From contig NZ_JOID01000026.1 in the NCBI RefSeq assembly GCF_000719865.1, forward strand, positions 21,562 to 85,561: a stretch of DNA of 64,000 nucleotides, read 5' to 3'. This DNA is from Streptomyces albus subsp. albus. GTDB lineage: Bacteria > Actinomycetota > Actinomycetes > Streptomycetales > Streptomycetaceae. Below, piece after piece: positions 1-8,252 of the stretch. The notes beneath the pieces are model-generated. The model was not told the DNA's origin. It did no database searches and saw only the letters and a program-made list of their open reading frames with translations. Each line of letters begins with the position of its first letter. The first letter of the stretch is position 1. The position numbers and the translations under genes were made by a program.

Positions 1-327
1 GCCCGCGCCGGTGTGGTACCCGACGAAGGCGACTCCGTCCACATCTCCCCGCTGCACGCCCTCCACCATGCTGAGTTCCTTGTGCCGGCCGGTGAGCATC
101 ACCGCGCGCTCGTCGAGCCGCTCCAGCAGGAGGTTCCGCATGGTCCAGTGCGCCTCGTTGACGACGACCTCGTCCGCTCCGCCCTCGAAGAACCCGGCCA
201 CGGCGGCGTTGACGTCCGAGGTGAACATCCGGCGGCAGCGCTGCCACTGCTCATGGCCCGGCAGGACGTCGGCGGGCCAGGTGACGCCCGTCGCGCCTTC
301 CATATCGGCGGAGATGAGGATCTTCAT
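1..327 (-). CDS. M55 family D-aminopeptidase (DppA-like), N-terminal part only
   Basis: The gene starts at 327 and runs off the left edge, so only the first 109 residues are visible and no stop codon is seen. The start MKILISADMEGATG carries the SADMEG metal-binding motif with Asp8 and Glu10. His60 (in NEAH) and His105 (in GYHTGAG) follow at the spacing expected for the zinc ligands of Bacillus DppA (Asp8, Glu10, His60, His104). Known members are cytoplasmic zinc peptidases that cleave D-amino-acid peptides; that activity is inferred here from the ligands. The next gene on this strand starts about 700 bases upstream, at 1028, so the two are probably separate units. The family call is firm; completeness cannot be judged. 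Confidence 0.9.
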   Translation of the reverse strand, partial: MKILISADMEGATGVTWPADVLPGHEQWQRCRRMFTSDVNAAVAGFFEGGADEVVVNEAHWTMRNLLLERLDERAVMLTGRHKELSMVEGVQRGDVDGVAFVGYHTGAG

Positions 328-584
328 GCCCGAAACCGTACGCGGTGCCGAGAGGCCCTGCCAGACCTGTGGATAACCTTCCGTCACCCCGCCGCCACAC
401 CCCGACATCGCACCCCCGCCATCGCACCGCGCGGCACGGCGCGGTGACCTCGGAGCGCCGCCGGGGAGAAGCCGCCCGCCGCCCCCGCGCCCCCGCCGGT
501 CTCACCCGGCCGGGCGAAACCGACGGGGCGGCCTCTCCCCTTCCGGCCTTCTCCCCGCAGCCGCTCCTCCGCTTCCCGGCTTCT

Positions 585-1028
585 CTACTTCTCGACTTCG
601 GCCGCGAGCCGCGCCAGCACGGCGTCGTAGATCCTGCCGAGACCCTTCGGCGCGAAGGTCCGCTCGAAGAAGCCGCCGACTCCGCCCGCCCCGTTCCAGA
701 CGGTGGTGACCCGAACGGTGGACTTCCCCTCACCGGCCGGGGTCACCGTCCAGGTGGTCACCATCGAGGAGTTGCGGTCCTTCTCGGCGAGCTGCCCGGC
801 GGTCGGCTCGGAGACCTCCAGCAGGCAGTCCCGGACGCACTTGCTGGTGGCCTGCAGCCGCCAGTGCACCAGCGTGCCCGCGCCCCGGCCGCCCTCGCGC
901 ACCTCGTACTCGCTGAACTGCTCGGGCAGCAGCCGGGCGCGGGTGCCGGAGTAGTCCGCGAGCGCCTCGAACACCGCCTCGGGTGCCGCCGCGATGATCC
1001 GCTCCGTCGTGGCCTCGACCTGCGCCAT
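585..1028 (-). CDS. SRPBCC (START/Bet v1-like) family protein
   Basis: A 147-residue protein beginning MAQVEATTERIIAAAPEAVF. The start at 1028 has a good ribosome site (TGGAGGACGGAC) and is preferred over an upstream start at 1088. The pattern (a beta strand, then APEAVFEALADY, then several beta strands and a long C-terminal helix, GLGRIYDAVLARLAAEVEK) is that of the SRPBCC helix-grip fold. Such proteins bind lipids or aromatic ligands or act as polyketide cyclases; no ligand can be assigned. It is divergent from the radical SAM gene at 1184, so the 155-base gap holds both promoters. Confidence 0.75.
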   Translation of the reverse strand: MAQVEATTERIIAAAPEAVFEALADYSGTRARLLPEQFSEYEVREGGRGAGTLVHWRLQATSKCVRDCLLEVSEPTAGQLAEKDRNSSMVTTWTVTPAGEGKSTVRVTTVWNGAGGVGGFFERTFAPKGLGRIYDAVLARLAAEVEK

Positions 1029-1128
1029 GTCCGTCCTCCAGTCGGTCGCCGGCCCACTCGGCCGGTCGTCTTCCGCACAGCCAATCACCGGCGGCGGACA
1101 CGCCCAAATCGGACCCGGCTGGCGCTAT

Positions 1129-1144
1129 TCGAATAGGTGTTCTA
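1129..1144 (+). promoter_or_regulatory. SOS-box-like (LexA-type) inverted repeat
   Basis: TCGAAT-AGGT-GTTCTA matches the actinobacterial LexA box TCGAAC-N4-GTTCGA at all but two outer positions. It lies 40 bases before the radical SAM start and within the divergent intergenic region. It overlaps a perfect 12-base palindrome, CTATTCGAATAG (1126-1137), and a possible -10 (TAACTT). Regulation by LexA is inferred from sequence alone. Confidence 0.5.
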
Positions 1145-1183
1145 ACTTGTGGGAACAGGCACGGACGGAAGGAGCGTGGACAC

Positions 1184-2212
1184 ATGCGCTGGGACGGCCT
1201 GAGCCATGACGACTCCTCCGGAGCCCCCGCCCTCTTCGGCACCGACGCGGTCACCCGCACCTTCGACACCCCGGAGTTCCAGGGCATCACGTTTCACGAG
1301 ATCCGCGCCCGCTCGGTCCTCAACCGCGTGCCCGGCGCCTCCCGGATGCCGTTCGAATGGACGCTCAACCCGTACCGCGGCTGCACCCACGCCTGCGTCT
1401 ACTGCTTCGCCCGCAAGACGCACAGTTATCTCGACCTCGACACCGGCCTCGGCTTCGACTCCCAGATCGTCGTCAAGGTCAACGCGCCCGAGCTGCTCCG
1501 CCGTCAGCTGGCGTCCCGCCGCTGGCAGGGCGAGCACATCGCGATGGGCACCAATGTCGACTGCTACCAGCGCGCGGAGGGCCGATACCAGCTCATGCCC
1601 GGCATCCTCGCCGCGCTCCGCGACCACGCCAACCCGTTCTCGATCCTCACCAAGGGCACCCTCATCCTCCGCGACCTCGACCTGCTGCGGCAGGCGGCCG
1701 AGGTGACGGACGTCGGCACCTCCGTCTCCGTCGGCTTCACCGACCGCGAGCTGTGGCGGACCGTCGAGCCCGGCACCCCCTCCCCCGAACGCCGGCTGGA
1801 GGTGTGCCGCACGCTCACCGCGAACGGCATCCCCTGCTCCGTGCTGATGGCCCCGGTTCTCCCCTATCTCAGCGACTCGCCGGAGCAGTTGCGGGACACC
1901 GTGCGCGCCATCGCCGCGGCGGGCGCCGGCTCCGTGACCCCGCTGGTGCTCCATCTGCGGCCCGGCGCCCGCGAGTGGTTCATGGAGTGGCTCGCCCGGC
2001 ACCACCCCCGCCTGGTGCGGCGCTACGAAGTGCTGTACGCCAACGGCGCCTACGCGCCCACCTGGTACCAGCGCCGGATCACCCGGCGGGTGCACGAGCT
2101 GGCGGACGAGTACGGCATCGGTCCCTCACACCCCGGCGCCGCACGCCGCGTCCGCGCACCGGAGCCCGTACCGCCCCCTGCGCCCGGGCCCACCCAGCTG
2201 ACCTTCCTCTGA
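1184..2212 (+). CDS. Rv2578c-family radical SAM protein
   Basis: 342 residues, with ATG preceded by GGAAGGAG at good spacing. The segment NPYRGCTHACVYCFAR contains the 4Fe-4S cluster motif C67-x3-C71-x2-C74. The ordering, with a short N-terminal region before the cluster and a long Arg-rich C-terminus ending in a QLTFL tail, fits the actinobacterial Rv2578c family, related to SplB-like radical SAM enzymes. The substrate of this family is not established to my knowledge. The promoter carries an SOS-like box, which suggests a DNA-damage link (inference). A 10-base inverted repeat sits directly at its stop codon. Confidence 0.85.
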   Translation: MRWDGLSHDDSSGAPALFGTDAVTRTFDTPEFQGITFHEIRARSVLNRVPGASRMPFEWTLNPYRGCTHACVYCFARKTHSYLDLDTGLGFDSQIVVKVNAPELLRRQLASRRWQGEHIAMGTNVDCYQRAEGRYQLMPGILAALRDHANPFSILTKGTLILRDLDLLRQAAEVTDVGTSVSVGFTDRELWRTVEPGTPSPERRLEVCRTLTANGIPCSVLMAPVLPYLSDSPEQLRDTVRAIAAAGAGSVTPLVLHLRPGAREWFMEWLARHHPRLVRRYEVLYANGAYAPTWYQRRITRRVHELADEYGIGPSHPGAARRVRAPEPVPPPAPGPTQLTFL

Positions 2213-2264
2213 GCGGCCCGTCCTCCCGGGCAACCGGCCATCCTCCGAGCACTCCGGGCCGCTC
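2211..2264 (+). terminator. possible terminator hairpin after the radical SAM gene
   Basis: GAGCGGCCCG (2211-2220) and its exact reverse complement CGGGCCGCTC (2255-2264) can pair, with 34 bases between them. The first arm overlaps the stop codon. There is no T-run, and the loop is long, so this is a weak candidate. Confidence 0.3.
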
Positions 2265-2415
2265 CCATCCGCCCGGTTCCTCTCCCCCTCTCCCCCACGC
2301 ACCGCCCGGGCGCGGCCGCGGATGAGTCTCCCGGGCGCCGCGTCCGTACCCCAGTGCGACGACACGGCGGGTGCCGGCTCGACAGGCGCCGGCCGGCGGA
2401 GCGAGGGAGGTCGAC

Positions 2416-3216
2416 GTGGACAGCGGTGACGAGTTCGGGCAGCCGCGGCGACGCCGGGTGGTCGAGCCGACCAGGGTCATCAGTCCGCGCCGGAGCAGCC
2501 GGCTGGAAGACCTGGAGCTCTTCCGCCCGGAGCCGGCGGCCGAAGCGCCCTCCGGCGCCCCGGCGGAGGACCCACCGACCGAGCAACTGCCCGGGACCCC
2601 CTTGCCCGGGACCGGCAGCGGGTCCCCGCGGCCCGGGGACTCCGCGCGCTCCGGGGACTCCGCCCGGCCTGGGGACTCCGCGCCCCCCGGTGCCAGGACG
2701 GACACCACAGCCACCTCTGAGCACCCCCCTCCCCGCCTCCTGCCCGGCCTGTTCCCTCCGGTGGCCGGCGCGGCACGGGGGACGCGGGGGATCCGCACCG
2801 GACGGCGCCTTCCCTCCCGTACGGCCGGCTTCCTCGCGGTCGGCGCCGGAGCGGCCGTCCTCGCGGTGCTGCTGTTCCTGCAGGCCGGGTCGGGAACGGA
2901 GCCCGGAACGGCGGCTCCCGCGGCCCCCGCCCCCTCGGGCCCGCCCGCCGAACCCACGGCGATACCGCAGCCCGGCGAGGCGGAGCCGGAGGGTGGCGGC
3001 GTGCTCCAGCCGGGGGACAGCGGACCGGCGGTCTCCGAACTCCAGGACCGGCTCTCGCGGATCCCGGACGTCTACACCGAGCGCGGGGCCGACGGCCAGT
3101 ACGACGACGTGCTCGCCGAGGCCGTCGCCCGTTTCCAGCACTGGTACGGCATCCGCGGCGACGAGGAGGGGGTCTACGGCGACGACACCCGCCGCGACCT
3201 GGAGTCCCGCACCTGA
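2416..3216 (+). CDS. membrane-anchored peptidoglycan-binding protein
   Basis: 266 residues from a GTG start chosen because GAGGGAGG stands six bases before it; an upstream start at 2371 lacks such a site. Order: a proline/glutamate-rich cytoplasmic N-terminus (about 1-130) with a short Ser/Gly/Asp/Pro repeat (SARSGDSARPGDSA), one transmembrane helix near 150-170 (GFLAVGAGAAVLAVLLFLQAG), a Pro/Ala linker, and a C-terminal PG_binding_1 domain (VLQPGDSGPAVSELQDRL, then AVARFQHWYGI and VYGDDTRRDLE). It probably faces the cell wall through its C-terminus. No catalytic domain is attached. It is convergent with the HEAT-repeat gene. Confidence 0.8.
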   Translation: MDSGDEFGQPRRRRVVEPTRVISPRRSSRLEDLELFRPEPAAEAPSGAPAEDPPTEQLPGTPLPGTGSGSPRPGDSARSGDSARPGDSAPPGARTDTTATSEHPPPRLLPGLFPPVAGAARGTRGIRTGRRLPSRTAGFLAVGAGAAVLAVLLFLQAGSGTEPGTAAPAAPAPSGPPAEPTAIPQPGEAEPEGGGVLQPGDSGPAVSELQDRLSRIPDVYTERGADGQYDDVLAEAVARFQHWYGIRGDEEGVYGDDTRRDLESRT

Positions 3217-3291
3217 GCCCGGCGCCTCGCCCCCGCACCGGAACCCCGCACCCGAAACCCGCGCCCGAACCCGCCCCCGCCGCACCGGGCC

Positions 3292-3972
3292 TCAGGGCTT
3301 CCCCGCCGGCCCCGTCCCGGTCAGCCGCCCCAGCGCCGCGGAGGCCGCGGGCGCGAGCCGGGGATGCTCCCGGGCCGCGTTCAGCACCGGGATCGCCCGC
3401 CGGTCACCGAGCACCGCCAGCCCTTCGACGCAGGCCATGGCGATCTGCCCGTACCCCGCGGGCCCGCCGCGCCGCGAGGAACCCACCAGCCGTTCCAGGG
3501 TGGTGATCAGGGCCGGTACGGACTCGGGGGCCCGAAGCGCCGTCAGCAGCCGCACCGGGTGCAGGGCGTAGGCGGTGCGCAGCGGGTTGGTGGCCAGGGC
3601 CGCGGCGGCGCGCGCGGTCCGGGGATCGCCGAGGCGGGCGAGGGCGTGGGCGGCGGTGGCGCAACGGCCCGGGTCGCGGTGGTTGAGGAGCAGGACGAGG
3701 GTCTCGAAGGCGCGGCGGTCGCCGCGGCAGCCGAGGGTGAAGGCGGCCAGTTCGCGGGCCCACAGGGGCTGTCCGGTGCGGGTGAGGACGGCGGCCAGTT
3801 CGTCCAGCGCGGCGGTCCCTCCTCCGCCGGACAGGGTGGTGCGGGCGAGCGCGGCCAGGGTGCCGCAGTCCGCGGTCTCCCCGGCTCCGGCCGCTTCGCG
3901 GCCCACCCGTTCCAGCAGCGTGCCGAGCGCGGCCCGGTCCTCGCGTCCCGCCGTATGGCCTCCGGCCGACAT
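3292..3972 (-). CDS. HEAT-repeat domain protein
   Basis: 226 residues starting MSAGGHTAG; GAGGGGGAAAGG precedes this ATG, so the upstream start at 4047 is rejected. The body consists of helical repeats typical of HEAT/armadillo-like proteins (ELAAFTLGCRGDRRAFETL, then CATAAHALARLGDPRTARAA, then ALITTLERLV and CVEGLAVLGDRRAIPVLNAA). Such repeats form scaffolds for protein contacts. No catalytic motif, signal peptide or membrane segment is visible, and the partner is unknown. Confidence 0.75.
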   Translation of the reverse strand: MSAGGHTAGREDRAALGTLLERVGREAAGAGETADCGTLAALARTTLSGGGGTAALDELAAVLTRTGQPLWARELAAFTLGCRGDRRAFETLVLLLNHRDPGRCATAAHALARLGDPRTARAAAALATNPLRTAYALHPVRLLTALRAPESVPALITTLERLVGSSRRGGPAGYGQIAMACVEGLAVLGDRRAIPVLNAAREHPRLAPAASAALGRLTGTGPAGKP

Positions 3973-4887
3973 GTCCTTTCCCCCTCCCCACCGCGGTGCC
4001 GGACGCCCCGGCACCGGACCGCCCCGCGCGGGCGCGGCTCCCGGCACCGGCGGGTTTAACGTCTCTACCCGGCCCGGGCCCCGGGGTCACTTCCGGGCGG
4101 GGTCCGGCTTCCGCGCATGGCCGTCCGGACCGCCGGCCATCGGACCAACTGCCCCGAGGGCCCCACCCGCCTCCCCTGCCCGGGTCCTCGCCCGCCCGGT
4201 CCCCGCCTCCCGGCGCCCGCCTTCCCGGGTCCCTGCCTTCTCAGCTTCCGCCGTCCCGTCCCTCCCCGCCGCACCGCTCCCACCGCAGAGCCGTCCCCCG
4301 TCAACGCCGGAGGCCGGCTGCCACCGCCACCCCGGCGCTCTCCACAGGCGGCCGCCCGGCTCACCGCCCGGTCCACCCCACCGGCGCCGGGCCCCCGGCC
4401 ACCCCGCCACCTCAGCTACCCGCCGCCCCGACCCACCACCGCCCCGACCCACCGCCGTCTCAACTCCCCGCCCCACCCCGCCTCATGACCCGACCGCTCA
4501 CTTGTGAGCGGCGCAGATCACATGGGCGCAGGGGTGGCGCGGAACGGATCGCCCGCCTACCCTCGTCGCAGGAGTTCGTACGCCGCCACAGCGGACGGTA
4601 CGGACCCGCTTCCAGCGGCCTGGTGACGCAGCCGCCGGAGGCACCGCCGGCCCGGTTTCCCACCGGTCCGGCCGCACGGCGCGGTCCCGGGGACAGGGCC
4701 CGCCGATGCCCCGCCGGGCGCCCGCGCCCGCCCGGGGCGTGATCCGCAGAGCCCGAACAGCGGTGCCCGTCTCGGGCGCACCGCCCGATTCCCCGGTCGC
4801 GCGCGCCCGTTCGGCGCCCGCAGGCCCCGTCCTCCTCAGTCGTCACTCTCCCCGTCCGTGTCCGGGGATTACCTTCTGGAGTCCGCG
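3973..4887. other. long intergenic region without a supported gene
   Basis: About 900 bases between divergent genes. Open frames here are proline/arginine-rich shadows with no codon bias or domain. The 3' half must hold the promoter of the dehydrogenase at 4888. A TACCCT hexamer near 4557 could be a -10, but no matching -35 is convincing. Confidence 0.6.
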
Positions 4888-6702
4888 ATGGACCGCAATT
4901 CCACTCCCGACCCCGCTTCCTCCGCCGTCACCCTCCCGGTCGTCGCCGTCGTCGGCCTGGGCACCATGGGGACCGGCATCGCCGAGGTGCTGGCCCGCGC
5001 CGGCCGCGAGGTCATCGGCATCGACATCAGCGAGGCCGCCGCCCGTGACGCCGTGGCGGCCCTGGAGCGCTCGACCGCGCACGCCGTGGCCCGCGAGCGG
5101 ATCACCGAGCAGGAGCGGCAGGACATGCTCGCCCGCTTCCGCACCTTCTCCGACCTCCAGGCCGCGGCCGAGGCCGACCTCGTCATCGAGGTGGTGCCGG
5201 AGGAGTACGAGACGAAGCGCCAGGTCTTCACCGCGCTCGACGGCATCGTCCGCCCGGATACCGTCCTGGCCACCGGCACCAACGCGCTCTCCGTGACCCG
5301 GCTGGCCGCCGACTCGGCCCGCCCCGAGCGCGTCCTGGGCCTGCACTTCTTCAACCCGGCCCCGGCCATGAAGCTCGTCGAGGTGGTCTCCACGGTCCTG
5401 ACCGCCCCGGCCGCCACGGCCGCGGTGACCGCGCTCGCCCGCGAGCTGGGCAAGGAGCCGGTGGCGGTCGGCGACCGTCCCGGGTTCCTCGCCGACGGCC
5501 TGCTGTTCGGCTACCTCAACCAGGCCGCGGCGATGTACGAGGCCAAGTACGCCACCCGCGAGGACATCGACGCCGCCATGCGGCTGGGCTGCGGCCTGCC
5601 GATGGGCCCGCTGGCCCTGCTGGACCTGATCGGCATCGACACCGCCCGCACCGTCCTGGACGCCATGTACGCGGAGTCCGGCGACCGGCTGCACGCCCCG
5701 TCCCCGATCCTCAAGCAGCTGAGCGCCGCCGGGCTGACCGGCCGCAAGGCCGGGCGCGGCTTCTACAGCTACGAGGCGCCGGGCAGCGGCACCGTCGTCC
5801 CCGACGAGCTGACCCCGGCCGCGGACGCGGCGGCCGTCGCGGGCCGCCCCGTGAGCAGTGTGGGCGTGGCCGGCTCCGGCACCATGGCGAGCGGTATCGC
5901 CGAGGTGTTCGCCAAGGCCGGTTACGACGTGGTGCTCGCCGCCCGCAGCCAGGAGAAGGCCGACACGGCCAAGGCCCGGATCGCCAAGTCCCTGGGCCGG
6001 TCCGTGGACAAGGGCCGGATGACGGCCGAGGCGCGGGACGAGACGCTGGCCCGGATCACCGCGGCCGGCTCGCTCGACGCCTTCGCGGACGTCGACCTGG
6101 CCGTGGAGGCCGTGGCCGAGGACCTGGCCGTCAAGCAGCAGCTCTTCGGCACCCTGGACAAGGTCTGCAAGCCGGGCGCGGTGCTCGCCACCACCACGTC
6201 CAGCCTGCCGGTCGTGGCCTGCGCCCGGGCGACCTCCCGCCCGCAGGACGTCATCGGGATGCACTTCTTCAACCCCGCCCCGGCCATGAAGCTGGTCGAG
6301 GTGGTCCGCACGGTGCTCACCGCGGACGACGTCCACGCGACGGTCCGCGAGGTCTGCGCCAAGGTCCGCAAGCACCCGGTGGACTGCGGCGACCGTGCCG
6401 GGTTCATCGTCAACGCGCTGCTGTTCCCGTATCTCAACAACGCGGTCAAGATGGTCCAGGAGCACTACGCGACGCTGGACGACATCGACGCGGCGATGAA
6501 GCTCGGCGGCGGCTACCCGATGGGCCCGTTCCAGCTGCTCGACGTGGTCGGCCTGGACGTCTCCCTGGCGATCCAGAAGGTGCTGCACAACGAGTTCCGG
6601 GAGCCGGGCCTGGCGCCGGCGCCGCTTCTGGAGCACCTGGTCGCGGCGGGCTGCCTGGGCCGCAAGACGGGGCGCGGCTTCCGCGAGTATGCGAGGGCCT
6701 GA
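4888..6702 (+). CDS. two-module 3-hydroxyacyl-CoA (3-hydroxybutyryl-CoA) dehydrogenase
   Basis: 604 residues; ATG 4888 has CTGGAG six bases upstream and is preferred to GTG 4858. It is a head-to-tail duplication of a complete 3-hydroxyacyl-CoA dehydrogenase. Module 1 (about 18-298) has GLGTMG (23-28), Asp46 at the end of strand 2, and catalytic His153 in GLHFFNPAP. Module 2 (about 322-604) has GSGTMA (329-334), Arg353 in AARSQEK, and His459 in the same HFFNPAPAMKLVEVV block. It should interconvert acetoacetyl-CoA and 3-hydroxybutyryl-CoA, feeding crotonyl-CoA to the operon that follows. Oddities: module 1 lacks the TSS motif that module 2 keeps (TNALSV against TSSLPV), and the dinucleotide sites differ, suggesting NAD for module 1 and NADP for module 2 (inference). 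Ordinary family members have only one module, of about 280-290 residues. Confidence 0.92.
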   Translation: MDRNSTPDPASSAVTLPVVAVVGLGTMGTGIAEVLARAGREVIGIDISEAAARDAVAALERSTAHAVARERITEQERQDMLARFRTFSDLQAAAEADLVIEVVPEEYETKRQVFTALDGIVRPDTVLATGTNALSVTRLAADSARPERVLGLHFFNPAPAMKLVEVVSTVLTAPAATAAVTALARELGKEPVAVGDRPGFLADGLLFGYLNQAAAMYEAKYATREDIDAAMRLGCGLPMGPLALLDLIGIDTARTVLDAMYAESGDRLHAPSPILKQLSAAGLTGRKAGRGFYSYEAPGSGTVVPDELTPAADAAAVAGRPVSSVGVAGSGTMASGIAEVFAKAGYDVVLAARSQEKADTAKARIAKSLGRSVDKGRMTAEARDETLARITAAGSLDAFADVDLAVEAVAEDLAVKQQLFGTLDKVCKPGAVLATTTSSLPVVACARATSRPQDVIGMHFFNPAPAMKLVEVVRTVLTADDVHATVREVCAKVRKHPVDCGDRAGFIVNALLFPYLNNAVKMVQEHYATLDDIDAAMKLGGGYPMGPFQLLDVVGLDVSLAIQKVLHNEFREPGLAPAPLLEHLVAAGCLGRKTGRGFREYARA

Positions 6703-6787
6703 CCGGTTCCGGGGCTGGGGCGGACTGCTGGAGCCCGGTGGCGGTCCGTCCCGGCACGGCCCCGAAGAGCCGTGTTACGTTCCCCAC

Positions 6788-7657
6788 ATGTCCCATCCCG
6801 TGAAGTCCGCCCGACCCCCGCGTACGGCCGTGAAAGGCCCGTCAAAGCAGGACAGTTCGGACACGACGGCCGGCAGCCGCCGGGCCGCCGCGCAGCGGCT
6901 CACCATGCGGCGGAAGCTGGCGGCCGCGGCGATGGAGCTCTTCGCGACGAAGGGCTACGAGGCCACGACGGTGGACGAGATCGCCGCCGCGGCCGGGGTC
7001 GCCCGGCGCACCTTCTTCCGGCACTTCCGCTCCAAGGAAGAGGCGATCTTCCCGGACCACGACGACACCCTGGTCCGGGCGGAGGCCGTGCTGGCCGCGG
7101 CCCCGGCGGAGGAGCATCCGCTGGACACGGTCTGCCGGGGCATCAAGGAGGTCATGCGGATGTACGCGGCCTCCCCGGCCGTGTCCGTGGAGCGCTACCG
7201 GCTCACCCGCGAGGTGCCCACACTGAGGGAGCGGGAGATCGCCTCGGTGGCCCGGTACGAGCGGCTGTTCACGCGGTATCTGCTGGGGCACTTCGACGAG
7301 CGGGCCCACCGGGACGGCGACGACGACCCGCTGCTCGCCGAGGTCGCCGCCTCGGCGGTGGTGACGGCGCACAACCACGTGCTGCGGCGCTGGCTGCGGG
7401 CCGGCGGGGAGGGTGACGTGGAGGCGCAGTTGGACCGCGCGTTCGCGATCGTCCGGGAGACCTTCGGCAGCGGCATCGGCCGGGCGGTCCGGCCCGCGGC
7501 CGAAGCCGAGGAGGACGCGGAGGCCGAGCCGGCGCAGCCTCCGGCCGTGACCGCCTCGGCGACCGACGAGGTGCTGGTCACCGTGGCCCGGACGGACGCC
7601 CCGCTCAGCGAGGTCATACGCACCATCGAGCGGGCCCTCAAGCACAGACAGGACTGA
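6788..7657 (+). CDS. TetR family regulator, probable regulator of the ethylmalonyl-CoA operon
   Basis: 289 residues from ATG 6788 (MSHPVKSARPPRT). No ribosome site precedes it. A TACGTT hexamer ends six bases before the ATG, so the mRNA may be leaderless. A basic N-terminal tail is followed by a TetR DNA-binding domain near 40-90 (RKLAAAAMELFATKGYEATT, then VDEIAAAAGVARRTFFRHF). The C-terminal half is a ligand-binding helical domain with an Ala/Glu/Pro-rich insert (about 240-260). It precedes ccrA by about 600 bases. Two palindromes over the ccrA promoter are its obvious candidate operators; a CoA thioester effector is a guess. Confidence 0.88.
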   Translation: MSHPVKSARPPRTAVKGPSKQDSSDTTAGSRRAAAQRLTMRRKLAAAAMELFATKGYEATTVDEIAAAAGVARRTFFRHFRSKEEAIFPDHDDTLVRAEAVLAAAPAEEHPLDTVCRGIKEVMRMYAASPAVSVERYRLTREVPTLREREIASVARYERLFTRYLLGHFDERAHRDGDDDPLLAEVAASAVVTAHNHVLRRWLRAGGEGDVEAQLDRAFAIVRETFGSGIGRAVRPAAEAEEDAEAEPAQPPAVTASATDEVLVTVARTDAPLSEVIRTIERALKHRQD

Positions 7658-7684
7658 GCCGCCCGCCCCGCCACGGACGAGAGG

Positions 7685-7748
7685 GCACCCCGGCAACCCG
7701 GCACCCCGGCAACCCGGCACCCCGGCACCCCGGCAACCCGGCACTCCG
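7685..7748. repeat. octamer tandem repeat (GCACCCCG/GCAACCCG), eight units
   Basis: Eight consecutive 8-base units alternate mainly between GCACCCCG and GCAACCCG, the last being GCACTCCG, directly after the TetR stop codon. Decaying copies continue to about 7775. The units are too short and lack spacers, so this is not a CRISPR array. Function unknown. Confidence 0.85.
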
Positions 7749-7972
7749 GAACCCAGGCCCCGGAACCCCGGAACCGGAGCGCCGGCACGTGAGACCCGGG
7801 ACCCGCGCCGGGACGGGACACCGGAGCCCGCCGGCCCCGGCCGGACGGCCGCCCGGCACCGCACCCGCACCGAACGGCCGCCTCCCCGGCGGCCGTTCGG
7901 CCGTTCCCGCTCCGCCCGCCCACCCCCTCCCCGCTCATGTGCGCATGCTCCACGACGGGTGAGAGAAATTCT

Positions 7973-8009
7973 TGGCACGCAGTGTCTTGTCGAGTGGCAC
8001 GCCGTGCCA
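7973..8009 (+). promoter_or_regulatory. paired palindromic operators in the ccrA promoter
   Basis: TGGCACGCCGTGCCA (7995-8009) is a perfect 7+1+7 palindrome lying between the -35 and -10. A degenerate copy, TGGCACGCAGTGTCT (7973-7987), sits 22 bases upstream, about two helical turns, overlapping the -35. They agree at 12 of 15 positions. This fits binding of two TetR dimers on one face of the DNA; the regulator at 6788 is the likely ligand (inference). Confidence 0.6.
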
Positions 8010-8015
8010 TACGGT
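7987..8015 (+). promoter_or_regulatory. ccrA operon promoter
   Basis: TTGTCG (7987-7992), a 17-base spacer, and TACGGT (8010-8015) form a good housekeeping-type actinobacterial promoter. Predicted transcription start is near 8022, leaving a leader of about 230 bases before the GTG at 8253. The leader contains several hairpins, including GTGCCGCC-CC-GGCGGCAC (8171-8188) and AAGCG-TCCCCGAA-CGCTT next to the ribosome site. Confidence 0.6.
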
Positions 8016-8252
8016 GGTGCTCGTCCAGGGCGCTGTCCCCGCGGCTCCCCGCCGTGCGCCCTGACGCCTGCGTCACAGGCACCCCGGACCCGTCCGGGGA
8101 CAACAAAGAGCGCTCACCAGCGCCGCCACACAGCACCACCCGTGCGGACCGCATGGCGAGCCGCACACCCGTGCCGCCCCGGCGGCACAGTGACCCGACA
8201 AGACCCCAGCGTTCCCTCAAGCGTCCCCGAACGCTTCGCCGGAGGCCCCACC

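Noticed and set aside
2050..3285. Reverse frame of 411 codons over the peptidoglycan-binding gene
   Set aside because: Low-complexity Arg/Gly sequence opposite a clear membrane/PG-binding gene.
4503..4522. CRP-like TGTGA...TCACA pair upstream of the dehydrogenase gene
   Set aside because: The arms are separated by 10 bases rather than 6, and the site lies nearly 370 bases before the start.
7685..7748. CRISPR-like repeat run
   Set aside because: Units are 8 bases with no spacers and no cas genes nearby; it is a simple tandem repeat.
8022..8252. Possible cobalamin riboswitch before the ccrA-meaA operon (meaA needs B12)
   Set aside because: The B12-box core (AGCCAGGAGACC-like) is not present in the leader; only simple hairpins are seen.
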